A program made the position numbers and the translations under genes. The notes below the pieces were generated by a model. That model had not been told where the DNA came from. It ran no database searches and worked only from the letters and a program-made list of their open reading frames with translations. A DNA stretch of 64,000 nt from Ephemerocybe angulata (Eukaryota > Basidiomycota > Agaricomycetes > Agaricales > Psathyrellaceae). The DNA lies in assembly GCA_013368325.1 (NCBI GenBank), contig JAACJK010000065.1, forward strand, positions 372,001 through 436,000. The letters run 5' to 3'. Shown here one piece after another: positions 48,766 through 59,115 of the stretch. Position 1 is the stretch's first letter; each line of letters starts with the position of its first letter.

Positions 48766-48787
48766 TAATTAGGCTCAACTAAGTAAA

Positions 48788-48811
48788 CCCTCTCACGCTA
48801 AGCGAAGAGGG
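48788..48811. other. Left subterminal hairpin of the two-gene element
   Basis: CCCTCT pairs with AGAGGG across a 12-nt loop, about 20 bp inside the apparent left end. Confidence 0.4.
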
Positions 48812-49057
48812 GCTTATACCAACATAGGATTTTGGTAGGGCAGTGTAATTCCGCATTTCTGAACACTGACATGGGCGGGGTGCTTGGTTTGTATGGAGAC
48901 ATCTATTCTACTTGTAAATGCGCACCTGTTCATAAAATTTTTATGCTTTTCTTCCCAACCAATCTTACTGGAGGGCCCAGCACAAAATCGACGAGTTTGT
49001 ATTGAATCACAAATTCATTACATTCAAAACGTAGTGGTGGAAAGCTGCCGAGTGCTG

Positions 49058-49087
49058 CCGGACTGTGACATGATGTGACAAGTCCGG
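49058..49087. other. Inverted repeat upstream of the DUF6589 gene
   Basis: CCGGACT at 49058-49064 pairs with AGTCCGG at 49081-49087, 87 bp before the ATG. It could be a binding site or part of the leader. Confidence 0.35.
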
Positions 49088-49173
49088 GCACTAATCAACG
49101 ATAATCTGGTTAGTTGCCGGCTTTCCATCTTGATAACGACAATCCTCTCATCTCTCGTCGCGATTCACCGTAT

Positions 49174-51935
49174 ATGGGCAGGAGCGTCGAGCAAAAGCTT
49201 AAAGCGTCGGACGTCTGGATTAAGGCCAACGGGTGGCGCTCCACTAACGAGTATGTCCAAGCCTATTACTCTTCTCCAAGCTTTGCACCACAGGCACTCC
49301 GGCATGATAGCAATGCCTCGTATAAACCAGTCGAGATCCTCGACTCCTGGATGAAGAATGCGCCCTCTAAGGAAGCGACAAATGCACTGAATGCGGCAGT
49401 CATGAAGCATGCCACTGCTGCCATTATAAAGGAATCAGACTCTGCGCTTAATGACCCGGAGCTCTCGCTCCCCGCACTGTCCATCACGATATCCCGGCTT
49501 GCAAACAACTTCGGCCTCGAGACGGTCCAGTCTATCTACCTCTCCACCTTGCCATGCCTCGCCCTGCTCCTTACCTCTATTATGACTGCCCCCAATAACT
49601 ATGAGAGATGGAATCACGTTGAGAAGGAGGGAAAGCATGACCGGGCGGCAAAGGTGCGTAGAATGTGATACTGTGGTTCGGAACGCAGCTGAATTTTCGT
49701 TTTACACCACAGGCTATGGTCATAATCATTAGCATGATGCTTTTCATCCGAAATCGAGGCACTAATGTTGTCCCCACGATAATTGGAGTGTTTCTCGCAA
49801 GCACGGGCGCCAGTCGGCGCTTGATTGATACGTTCCACCACATGGGACTTAGTACAAGTTATATGTGTGTAGATTTAATTCTGAAGTAGATAGAGGATGC
49901 TTACATTAGAAAGGTCTATTCAACGATGCCTTACTGCGCTGTCCCTCGACGCTAAGGAGCAAGCACGCATATTTGTAAGCTCGTCGGATAGGCTCTGGGG
50001 CGTCGTCTACGATAACATCAACTTTACGCTTCGCGCTTCGTCTCAGAGACTAGACTCTACAACACGTCAAATCAATGCCACCACACTTGCAGTATTCTCG
50101 CTCCCCGTCTCGTTTACACGGGCCACCTACCAGGCCGCCCTCGCACTTCTCGATCGCAATAAAACACGGCAGGAGCGGAAAAAGTTCACCCTGCAGTCTC
50201 TGAGCCCAATGGACCCGAAGAAACATGCAAATGTCATGAAGGCGTTTGAATACGCTGTTGCGACGATTCTCCTCAACCACATTCCAGGCGAGATTCAAAA
50301 GGAACAGCGAAATCGGAGGCTTCGATCGGCAGTCGCACCCTTGAAGCCCGTCATACGGGTCCTTAGCCACGAGAAAACAAAGTTTTACCCACTCCCAGCT
50401 CTCAACGAAGAGGAGGCATCAACCCAGGGGACGGCTCGCGTTGTCAAGAAGATATTCCTCGAGCTTTTAAACCTTACAGCTGACGTTGTCGACACCGAGA
50501 TTCGACTTATGGTCGGCGACTGGCTCACTATCCGAAACCTCCGGCTGATCAAGGCAGAATGCAAGCACGAGTTCACCAAGTTCCTTCGATTTGACTGGAT
50601 ACAAGAGGCTGCAATGCCCTTCCACTTCCAGATGAATGCTATGTATTGCATTTATCGAACGTACTACGGCACAATATCGCAGAACAACCCAAGCGCCCTG
50701 GACTCGCAACGCACGCACATACATCGAGCAAAACTCGATCCGAAGAAGCCGGAATATCATCTCGCAACGGAAGTTGGTATGCATTCGCTGACTGCTCGTT
50801 TACTTGACTGCCTCAGGTATGTATCTAACCTATGTAACGAACTCTTTCTTCTGCTGATACCGGTTTAGAATTGAGCTCGACTACAAAAGCTTTGGGGAGT
50901 TGAAGAACTGGAAACCGGACACGGCGGAGTTTCTGGGCGTGGTGAAGGACATCGTCGCCAAATATCCTACATCAGCTGCTGCAGCTGATGCCCTGGCGTT
51001 GGGGGACGAAGTCAAGGCGCACTCTTTGCTGTTTATGCGGGACATGCTTTTTTTCTGGGAGTTCTGCGATGCGATTCGTGATGCGGATGTTGGGCGGATG
51101 TGGGTGGTGTACGACTTCTGGGTTCTGATGTTCAGGGGCGCGGGGTGCCATAACTATGCGAACGAGCTTCTCGAAATGAAGGCACAGTTCGAATATGAGT
51201 TTCCCCCACTTCTCCGGGATGTTGTCGAGAGGACCTGGCTTGTTAACCGTTGGGGCATCGCGGGACGATCAATTCCGACTGATCTCTACCTAGAGCACAA
51301 CAATGGCTTCACAAAGGTGCGTCGTTGCTCAGACGCGTGCTCTAATTCAACAATCTCACTTCATCTTACCATAGAATATGTTTGCAGCACTTGGAAGTTG
51401 TGCATCAATCGAATATATCCAAGAGAAGGGCTCGGCATGTGTGGAAGTCCTCCGGTCATTCTCAATGCAGATGTCATCCTGGTTCGGGAGAAGCGAATTT
51501 AACCGGGGGCACAGGGAGGTTGCAGCAGCAGCAGACATTGCGGCCCTTAGTTGCGATATGGTAATTCACCAGATGCACGAGACGAGACCCAACAGACGCA
51601 TCACGGTACCTGCTGCGACCTCACGTTCCGGCAAGTCAAAACCGTCGAAGCCCGCCGTCTGTGATGTATTCTACGAGGGATGGAGGCAGCTTGGAGAGAA
51701 GAAGATGTTTGAGCAGTGGAAGAGTCGTACTCTGGGAATTATCACCATGGCTGAGGCAGAAAAAATGGCTGAGGATGCGGCATTGAATGACCAGGAATCT
51801 AGCGAGCCCAGCGAGGGCTTTTCCGACCCGGACGGAGTCCTCGATGTCGACACTGCGCTTGATGAAGAGTTTGCGGATGAGTGCCCATTCTCAAATGTAA
51901 ATTTCTATGTTGACGATCCAACTGACGGCCGATAA
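49174..51935 (+). CDS. DUF6589 domain protein, candidate transposase-like
   Basis: Five exons: 49174-49653, 49713-49864, 49914-50816, 50869-51316 and 51375-51935. Four GT-AG introns with consistent phase give 847 aa. The start is the first in-frame ATG (MGRSVEQKLKASDVW). The family is recognised from GVVYDNINF (D244), VGDWLTIRNLR (D413) and IPTDLYLEHNNGFTK (D650, E654). DUF6589 proteins are common and repetitive in Agaricomycetes, with no assigned function. Three separated acidic motifs in this order resemble the spacing of an RNase H-like DDE/DDD transposase; that is my inference. The C-terminus is acidic (DEEFADECPFS). It lies tail to tail with the RecQ-like helicase inside the same insertion, which suggests the two work together in mobility. 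Exon 3 start (49914) is the least certain junction. Confidence 0.75.
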
Positions 51936-51978
51936 TGTATAAATACAGATAGTAGATTTATGTACACAGTAACCAGGT

Positions 51979-54330
51979 CTAATCATGTCGATATCCGTGA
52001 ATCTGAAATGGCGGTACTTGACTGTACGCATGAATACTGTCCTCGGCGGTCGGAATAGCTTGCCGATTCACAGGCTGGGCACAAAACGGATCATCGACAG
52101 CAGAACTAACTTCAGGGGCAAGAACCTGCCTCCTACGTTTTCCCTTTCGCTCTTCTCCCTCTTTGCGCCGCGCCTCAAAAAATCCCTCCTTCCATTTCGA
52201 TACTCGGGCAATCAATGATCGAAGTAAGTCCTCGCTCATCATGAACGAGTCTGTCGTGATCTTCTTCAGCAGCTCTTCGTCGATTGTAGGTGAGTTGACA
52301 ATGATGTGTGCCTTTTCCACGATCCGCTTGATGTCTGGCGGGCCGAGAATCCAGTCGCGAGAACACATTGGGAGTTGTGCGCGCATATTTGCCCATTGTT
52401 TATCCCGCCATGCTGTGAGTTGATCGTGCAGGGTTGCCCTTTCAACTTTTGTGCAGCTTAGCTTGGCTGGAACCGGCATCGGGGGTACGGATTGTCCAAG
52501 GTCAGCAGAGCTGGAGCCCTCAGCGGCGTGTGACTGATCATCAGTGCCAGCGCTTGATGTGGGCGCTTGTAGCCCAAGCGCTTTCAGGAGGTCGATTACA
52601 CGCCTGTGGTCGCCGTCGGTAAGCAGACCAACTGGTGTTTGTGGGGCGCTCAATGGTCGACATATTTTGGCTGAGCACCCGCACGCCGGACCGGGAGTAA
52701 CAACCTGCTCGTGTGCAACGAGGTGGACCCTAGGGTCCTCGGCATCATTTTCTACCGCATCGCCCCATGGCAGTCCTCGTATCTTCGGTTGGGGTCGAAA
52801 GTGTGTACACGCGTACGTGCGCATGCACTTGTTAGACTGTGACCGATTTATGAATTCCCGGGAATGCTGATCCATTTTTTCGCGTCGTTGCTGGTCCTGA
52901 AGTTGTGATGCGGTTATCTTCTCGTTCGTGCCGGCTGGCGGGTCGGGGTTGAATGCCCAAGGCTCTACAAGCCATATCATCGTGGCCTGAAGACCTGGAG
53001 ACCGCCCTGCTCGGCCCCCTTTTTGGAATGCACTGGTAAACTCGTCAACTCCAAAAACCACTACCATCTCAACGTCTGGTACATCAGTTCCCATTCCAGC
53101 TGCAAGTGTCGCAAATAGCCATCGCAGCTCGACTCCCTTCATGAACCTCTCCATACACTCCTCCTTGTACTCCTCAGAGTGAATGGCGGTGAAGGGTAAG
53201 AGGAGCTCCTGAAATTTCGACGGCAAGGCGGCTCGCAAAAGGTCACATGCGTCTCGTGCCTGTTGTCGGGTCTTGAAATAGAATATTGCCTTCACGAAAT
53301 CGTTGGGAGTAAGCGGTGCGTGCGGCAGAAATGATAACAGATCCCACAAGGACGTCGGCGAATACTTCATTGGCCGTACCCATAGGCGAAGGTTGGGTCG
53401 GTTAGTCCCTAGGTCAAGGATGAATAAACGCCGGGCACCGCCCATACCCAGCGTCTTGTAAATTGTCTGGAATGTTTCTGTTGGACACGTGCCGGACAGG
53501 GCAAGCCAAGGAATCTCGGATCCCATGAGGACCCTTAGAGTCTCCAGCTCTCCATAGTCCTTTCGAAACTCGGTTTTCCAATCTTGAATGACATGAGCCT
53601 CGTCAACGACGACAGCGACTAGATTTCGCCGAAAGCCCGGGTCTCGGAAAAGCTGCTTGAAGACTTGGTTCCTCAGGAGAATCTCTGGTGACGCATAGCA
53701 GATCCGGTACTCGTTGTTTCCAAGCCTTCGGAAGACGCTGTCATCTTTGTTGTCCTCGTTGATTGCCACTGCGCCAAAATTGAGAACACGTTGCGCGTGC
53801 ACGCTTTTGAGCTCGGTCTTCTTGTTAAATCGGCGGACCTGTGCAGAATATGTGACGGGCTTCTTGTGAGGTAACCTATACAGAATATGTAACCGGTGAC
53901 GCACCTGATCATTCTGCAATGCTTTGAGAGGCGATATCACGACTACAAGGCCCCTCCCTTGCCCCAGCTCTGCAGCTATTGCAAGAATCGCGAATACCAG
54001 GGACTTTCCTGACCCAGTACCAGCAATACCAATGGCGTCTGTGCCCTCGAGTACTCGCTCCGCCAAGTCTAACTGCCATGGTCGTGGGGTCACGCCAAAC
54101 AGTTCATGCGTTACCTGGCTCAAGACTTCCCGGTCGACTTTATTCACGACGCGAGTCCACTTCCTCGGTGTTGCAAGAGATATGTACGGAGAGTTCTCTG
54201 CAGACTTCGAAGGCGTACGGGGTTTCTTTGGGGTAGTAGGGGATACTGGAGATGAAAGAAACTCGAGTCTTGGTGGGGCTGTGCGCTGGCCGGCAGGGGT
54301 CTTGCGCTTCCTCGGGGTAGCAAGATGCAT
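51979..54330 (-). CDS. RecQ-like DEAH helicase (element-borne)
   Basis: A 783-codon frame from ATG 54330 to a stop at 51979. Superfamily 2 motifs in order: GIAGTGSGKS (Walker A, about 101-110), VISPLKALQNDQV (Ia, 131-143), VVVDEAHVIQDW (II, about 240-251), LALSGTCP (III, 276-283), a second RecA lobe, and FQKGGRAGRSP (VI, about 435-445), close to the RecQ form. After it, CMRTYACTHFRP and CGCSAKIC resemble the RecQ zinc site. HILYRLPHKKPVTYSAQ (about 148-164) is probably translation of an unspliced 54-nt intron. The N-terminus is basic and repeats LATPRK twice. No WH or HRDC domain is obvious. Helicases of this kind occur in fungal mobile and subtelomeric repeats. Here it may unwind element DNA for the neighbouring DUF6589 protein; this role is inferred. 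Confidence 0.85.
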   Translation of the reverse strand: MHLATPRKRKTPAGQRTAPPRLEFLSSPVSPTTPKKPRTPSKSAENSPYISLATPRKWTRVVNKVDREVLSQVTHELFGVTPRPWQLDLAERVLEGTDAIGIAGTGSGKSLVFAILAIAAELGQGRGLVVVISPLKALQNDQVRHRLHILYRLPHKKPVTYSAQVRRFNKKTELKSVHAQRVLNFGAVAINEDNKDDSVFRRLGNNEYRICYASPEILLRNQVFKQLFRDPGFRRNLVAVVVDEAHVIQDWKTEFRKDYGELETLRVLMGSEIPWLALSGTCPTETFQTIYKTLGMGGARRLFILDLGTNRPNLRLWVRPMKYSPTSLWDLLSFLPHAPLTPNDFVKAIFYFKTRQQARDACDLLRAALPSKFQELLLPFTAIHSEEYKEECMERFMKGVELRWLFATLAAGMGTDVPDVEMVVVFGVDEFTSAFQKGGRAGRSPGLQATMIWLVEPWAFNPDPPAGTNEKITASQLQDQQRREKMDQHSREFINRSQSNKCMRTYACTHFRPQPKIRGLPWGDAVENDAEDPRVHLVAHEQVVTPGPACGCSAKICRPLSAPQTPVGLLTDGDHRRVIDLLKALGLQAPTSSAGTDDQSHAAEGSSSADLGQSVPPMPVPAKLSCTKVERATLHDQLTAWRDKQWANMRAQLPMCSRDWILGPPDIKRIVEKAHIIVNSPTIDEELLKKITTDSFMMSEDLLRSLIARVSKWKEGFFEARRKEGEERKGKRRRQVLAPEVSSAVDDPFCAQPVNRQAIPTAEDSIHAYSQVPPFQIHGYRHD

Positions 54331-54571
54331 GAAGGGTATACTGAGAGCACACCCACTCTCTATTCAAGCTTAAATACACCCTGCGTCGCGTCCCTGCACA
54401 GAAACTATGGCGGCGTGTTCGCGACGCGACCATACTGCTAATTAGGACGTAATTGATAAGATATATCCAGGGATAAAGACGCCGGTCACTCTTCGTCACG
54501 CATCCGAAAACGGAACTTTGTTGACATGTATTTACGTTTTACACTGCCTGGCTCATCGGCTAGTTTAGGAC

Positions 54572-54601
54572 AAGACCCTCCCCACGGGGGAGGTATGTCT
54601 T
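54572..54601. other. Right subterminal hairpin of the two-gene element
   Basis: CCTCCCC (54577-54583) pairs with GGGGAGG (54587-54593); the stem extends through AAGAC / GTCTT with a 3-nt bulge. It ends 11 bp before the flanking direct repeat. Confidence 0.5.
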
Positions 54602-54612
54602 GCGACGAGACT

Positions 54613-54625
54613 ACTCGTGAATAGC
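54613..54625. repeat. Right flanking direct repeat of the 6.5-kb insertion
   Basis: Exact copy of 48078-48090. The spacer sequence GCTTACC resumes at 54624. Confidence 0.75.
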
Positions 54626-56127
54626 TTACCTATGCGGTCTGCGTATATTGCACGGGCTTCTGGGCCATTTGAACACAGAATCAGAGATATGAGCGATGTA
54701 ACCCAGGGCTCAGATTGCTCACCGACGCAGATTTGACGAGAGGTCTGATAATTCGATTTTTGGAGGTCCGGGAAACGGCGTCGAGACGTCTACAAACGTC
54801 CTCCGTGCCTCAGAATATGTGAGACTTAAACAGAAGTGGTGTGGACGTACCTTCGACTTCAGAAAGCGTCCCGCAATCTGTGCCGAGGCCGGAGATTCGA
54901 AAATGCGATTTTCGAGCGTCCGGGGATCGGGTTGGTTCATGATTGGTGTCCGTTCGAGGGGTGCGACGAGCTTGAGGTCCGGAAATTCGATTTTTGGGCG
55001 TCCGGCAAACGGGGTTGCGAGGTCTATACGCACAGTGATTCAGGATATGTGCAATGAAAGAGAATATGTGTACGTACCTTCGGCGGCCCCAGGGACCGTC
55101 TACGCCGAGCTTGAGATTCGGAAAATCAATTTTCGGGCGTCCGGAAAACGGTGTTGTGAGGCCTATGTACGCCCTCAGTGTATCAGTATACTTGGCAGTG
55201 AAAGAGAGGAGGCGAGACGTACCTTTAACTTTGCCCCGGCTGCTTTGCCCCGGCTGCTTCAAGGAGCGCCCTCCCGTCGGTGCCGAGCTTGAGCGATGAA
55301 AAATCGATTTTTAAACGTCCGGGGAATCGTGGTGGATTGGTGTTGGCCGTCGAGGGACGTGGCTCGTCTGGGAATCGAGCTGGATTGGCGTTGGCCGGAA
55401 AGGGACGTGCCGCGTGCAGGGTTCGAATCGTGCGGAAGACCGATTGCGGCGAGCGGCGAGCGGCGATGAGCTGTGGATATAGTATTCAGCACTGTATAGA
55501 GTCGACTCAAGCCTCAAAGCAGTCATTACCGTAAGGAAGCCAGCAAAACGAAGTGGAGGATATTTATCAATTCGAGTCGACTGTCGTGCTGGCGGATGAC
55601 CGAGGTCGAGATTTTGAGCTACGGGCGTCCGGAAAACGGCTCTACGCCAGTGTCTGCAAAGCTGGGGCGTCAGCGACTGCGTGTCGAACACACAAAGACA
55701 TACCATAGGACGGTCGTCCCGTTGGGTGGTAAAGCATTGTAGCGAGTCATGAGGTGGGATGGAAATGGAGGGGTGTCGCCAAGGTGTCGCAGCCGCAGAC
55801 CACGACACGTGTTGTGGGAGAAGTCAGAATGAATTGGGGGTAAACTGTTACCCAAGGTCCAAGGAGAATCGGAACGCGAATTGACCAACTCGGCTCATCG
55901 AGATTCGGGATTTGTGGGCGACACACCTAGAATGGATTTATTAAGCCTGTGTACGTACATACAGGGGTCTATGTAGATAGTCTTTCTCCCCTCCTCCAAC
56001 CAATGCCCTTCAATTTTCAACCCACAAGATCTAAAGGTAAAACATGTTAGCATTCTGGTAAAGAAAGCAGACACGGAGAAAATGCAATACAACCAAGGAC
56101 AGCAATACGAGAGTTTTAGTAGTCTTG
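54626..56127. repeat. Array spacer 4, right part
   Basis: Continuation of spacer 4 after the insertion. It aligns with 30361-31855 (spacer 2) and 63504-64000 (spacer 5). It contains the palindromic-core cluster and then the 3' flank of PAT copy 5. Minus-strand frames here show recurring TPFxGRPKI-type peptides but no convincing gene. Confidence 0.55.
54740..55330. repeat. Palindromic-core exon-like repeat cluster, spacer 4
   Basis: Copies of the core at about 54748, 54900, 54982, 55123 and 55299, with a further shortened one (GGGCGTCCGGAAAACGG) near 55625. Spacing follows the cluster in spacer 2. Confidence 0.6.
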
Positions 56128-56443
56128 CCGGCAATAATCAATGCAGCGCCACCTGCACTGGTTATTGCCGGAAGCGAAGAGGACGCACCTGTGGCAGCCG
56201 GAATGCCCGGTTGCTCCCTGCCACGTCAATGGTCCGTGCGCCATGAGGGCATATATAAGCTAGATGGAATCCTTTGCATTCCCCAGCGAAGGGTGAGCTG
56301 TGACCCCGAGCTATACTATGCCCGTGCTCTGCGTGTTCTTCAACAGGACATGTATTCATGGGCATAGTATGGGTAGACACGATCTGAAAAGCCTGAATGT
56401 ATTAGATAGAGGAAATAAGTTAGCTCTTTTTTCGTCTTTTTAG
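56128..56443 (+). promoter_or_regulatory. Hairpin, TATA box and short ORF module, copy 5
   Basis: Hairpin 56128-56171 (CCGGCAATAA / TTATTGCCGG, with TGCAG / CTGCA pairing inside); TATATAA at 56252-56258. The ORF starts at 56318 with the same 16 residues as the other copies, but a small change after GR extends it to 41 codons, ending at 56443. Confidence 0.45.
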
Positions 56444-56460
56444 CCCCAAATAGCAAGTCT

Positions 56461-59115
56461 TTACCTATAAAAGGATATTCCCGACGAGCGCATCACAGTG
56501 AGCAGCCAAATCAGCACGGTGATCACCTCATCAATATTCAACGGACTGATACCCGACTCCCACCAGCGATACGCCTTGCCGAGCTGCTCGCTCTCCCTCT
56601 CCCTCATCGTCTGTATCTGCATATTCTCCACCGTCGTCTGCCCCATCATAATCATAACAACGTGCGACACCGTCAACGTGAACGTGAACAGCGCAAACAG
56701 CGCGCTCCTATGACAAGGTGAGAATGAGGGGAATGCGACGAGAAGCTATACGCACAAGGCGACGACGACGATCTGCTGCGGGTTCACGTCGACCCCGGGC
56801 TCGTTGAAGCCTTTCACGGTATACGGTATAACGCTCCCCACGATATACGCGCAGCACATGAACGCAGCCTGACAAAAGTTCAAAAAGAACTTATGGTTCC
56901 GTGCCCCCACACACTGTCCAATCCCTACAACCCATCATCAAAATTAACAAAGAGAAAGAGAACCAACCTCGATAAAAAGAAAAAGAAACACGCACAAGGA
57001 CAATGGTGATCATACTTCAACACACACGTCCCACAACTCCGACAATGGTGCGCCCGGTGGGGCTTCACGAACCCATCTCTATCGCAATACCTGATGAAGG
57101 GATCCAACACCGGCGTCATCGGCGGACGCCTCGAGATATACGTCCGTGGTTTGGCGCCCTTGCCTTTACCACTACTCCCGGGCCTCTGAATCTTGCTCTG
57201 CATCTCGCCAAATGGATCCTTCTCGGCGAGCCACCAACAACACAAAAGAGGCGACGATCCCGAGGGCGGACGTTTACGTCTACCCCGCTTCAGCCTCTGC
57301 CGCGCCCCAGCCGCCGACATCCCAGCAACAGCCGAGTCCACACCTCCCGCCTGCGCTTCCACGTCCGCTCCCGCTCCCGTTCTCGGGGTGGCCCCCATAG
57401 CCATAGCTTCCTTCAGACTCAAACTCGCCCTACTCTCCCTCTCTCTCTCTCTCGGGTTCGCGCGCACCCTGTTCCCCACCCCCTCTTCTTCACTCTCACT
57501 GTCGCTCAACTCCGTAGCCCGATTAACATTCCCGTTCCCGTTCACCATCTCCCCTTGGTCGAAGTTCCTCAACGCGTCCGACCCATTCCCGTCCTTGCTC
57601 TTCCCGCTCCTGCTCCCCTCACTCTGCACCGTCCTCGTGCTCGTCGTCCTCGCCACAACATTCGGCCTCTGCGGCACAGCCAGGTTATTCGAAATCGCAC
57701 TCGGATAAGGATAAGGATGTGGATGGGACGATGTCGAGGGGAAATAGGATGACAAGCGCGGCTGCGAGTGCGATCTTTCCAGCGGTACCGCTGGTGTCGA
57801 GCGAATGAGGTCGAGCGATCGTCCCGTCTGCCTGGAGTCCGTGCCAAACCCTTCGCGCTGTCCCTCCGCGGGGCCCTGCGCCAACATCAGACTCAGCTCC
57901 TCGTACGAAGGACCGCCGATGCCCCTCGCCGCGGCGGGTTCGCTGAAGTTGAGGGTGTAGCGCGAGTCTTGCGAGGGGCGGCGGCGGTAGGACGCCGGGG
58001 GGAAGGAGAGGGTCTGCGAGGCTTGTGGGCTGTGCCCGCTGATGGAGGAGGGGCCTGGGGTACGGATATGCAGGCTGGTTTGGGTGTCTTGGGCACGTAG
58101 TCTTTCGCGTAGCCAGGGGACGTTAGGATGACCTACATACATACATTCAGCGGAATCAGTTTTGAATTTGAAGTGGAATCATTGCAGAACGAACGAAGAA
58201 AGTACGCACCTTGACGTACGACCAAAGCATCCAAGTCCACACTATCGCGAAGCCGATGAGGAGGCCAATACCCTCCCTCCTACTCCCTTCCGCGGCCGAT
58301 TTCTCCTGCAACATAGGCACGACGAGCACGCCGATGTACACGTATGCAGCGTAGCCCATGAGGCCGAAGGTGATGGCCACCGCCATCTTGAGGACGACCC
58401 ACGGCTGGGGCTTTGCCGCTGCTGCCGCTTGGGGGCCGTAGCGGTCTTCCCTCGCACGCTCGACGCTTTCTTGCACGACGCCACAGCACGTCGGGGTCGG
58501 GGCTTCTTCACGCTCTGCCCGTGGTTGCGGAGGTGGGACGCTGGGAGGCGGGTGGGGGTGCCACCCGGTACGGGATTTGTGGGACGACGGCGGGCGTGGC
58601 TGGGGCCCGATTTGCGAAGGGGGTTTATTAACCGTCGAGGTGAGTGAAGAGCCGGACTTCGTGCTGCGGTGTGCGGCACCAAGGGGATATGCGGATGGTG
58701 GAGGTTGCGATGCGCCGTGTGAGTCCACCGCCGTGCTGGCCATTGAGAACGAGGAGATCTTGGACCGGTGGGTCGCCCTGCTTGCACCAACAACCCCTTC
58801 TGCTACCACTGCTGCTGCAGGCCCGTTTGTCCCGAGGGTGTAGGTGTAGGATGAAGGCGGGGGTGGGAGGACCCCGGATGCACGGGGAGCTGAATCGTGC
58901 GTCGATGCATGCACGGGCACGGTTGCATGGCCGTCGGAGTTGACTAGGGTGTTCGCGTTCGACGATGCGGAGCGGTGGTGCTGGTGACTCTGGCTTCCTC
59001 GCGTGTGGGGGGCTGCTTCGCGGGGGCCTGAGGAAGAGGAGGAGCTGCCGGGCCTTCGGGTGGTCGCGTTGAGCGATGTCGACGGCGGGTATGATGATGA
59101 GGGGGAGGGGGACAT
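56461..59115 (-). pseudogene. DHHC palmitoyltransferase, copy 5 (frameshifted, lacks last two exons)
   Basis: Exon 1 59115-58210 and exon 2 58132-56996 are followed by exons 3 and 4 as in the other copies, with the alternative 3' end (SGISPLNIDEVITVLIWLL...). Exon 2 is one base short: the G-run at 58057-58060 has four bases where copies 1-4 have five. The frame after PACISVP therefore changes and stops before the DHHC domain. The domain itself ([20 protein letters not shown]) is still open in the original frame. It is diverged from copies 2-4 throughout, so it is an older duplicate. A homopolymer sequencing error cannot be excluded but is less likely to explain both broken copies. Confidence 0.65.

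Larger units (their letters stand above)
48089..54612. mobile_element. Candidate two-gene mobile element (DUF6589 + RecQ-like helicase), about 6.5 kb
   Basis: An insertion into array spacer 4. Left spacer sequence ends at 48077 and the same spacer resumes at 54626 (GCTTACCTATGCGGTCTGC); the related spacer 5 runs through this point without interruption at 63495-63520. The direct repeat at 48078-48088 and 54613-54623 fits a target-site duplication of 11 bp. It carries two convergent genes, DUF6589 (+) and RecQ-like helicase (-), whose stop codons are 43 bp apart. Hairpins lie near both ends (48788-48811 and 54572-54601). No long terminal inverted repeat was found. A 677-bp MITE sits at the left border, so the original left end is probably near 48768. 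The family is not recognised; Helitron ends are absent. Confidence 0.7.

Noticed and set aside
48089..54612. Helitron, because of the 3' subterminal hairpin and a helicase gene
   Set aside because: The helicase is RecQ-like rather than Pif1-like, there is no Rep domain, the end is not CTRR, and a target duplication flanks the insert.
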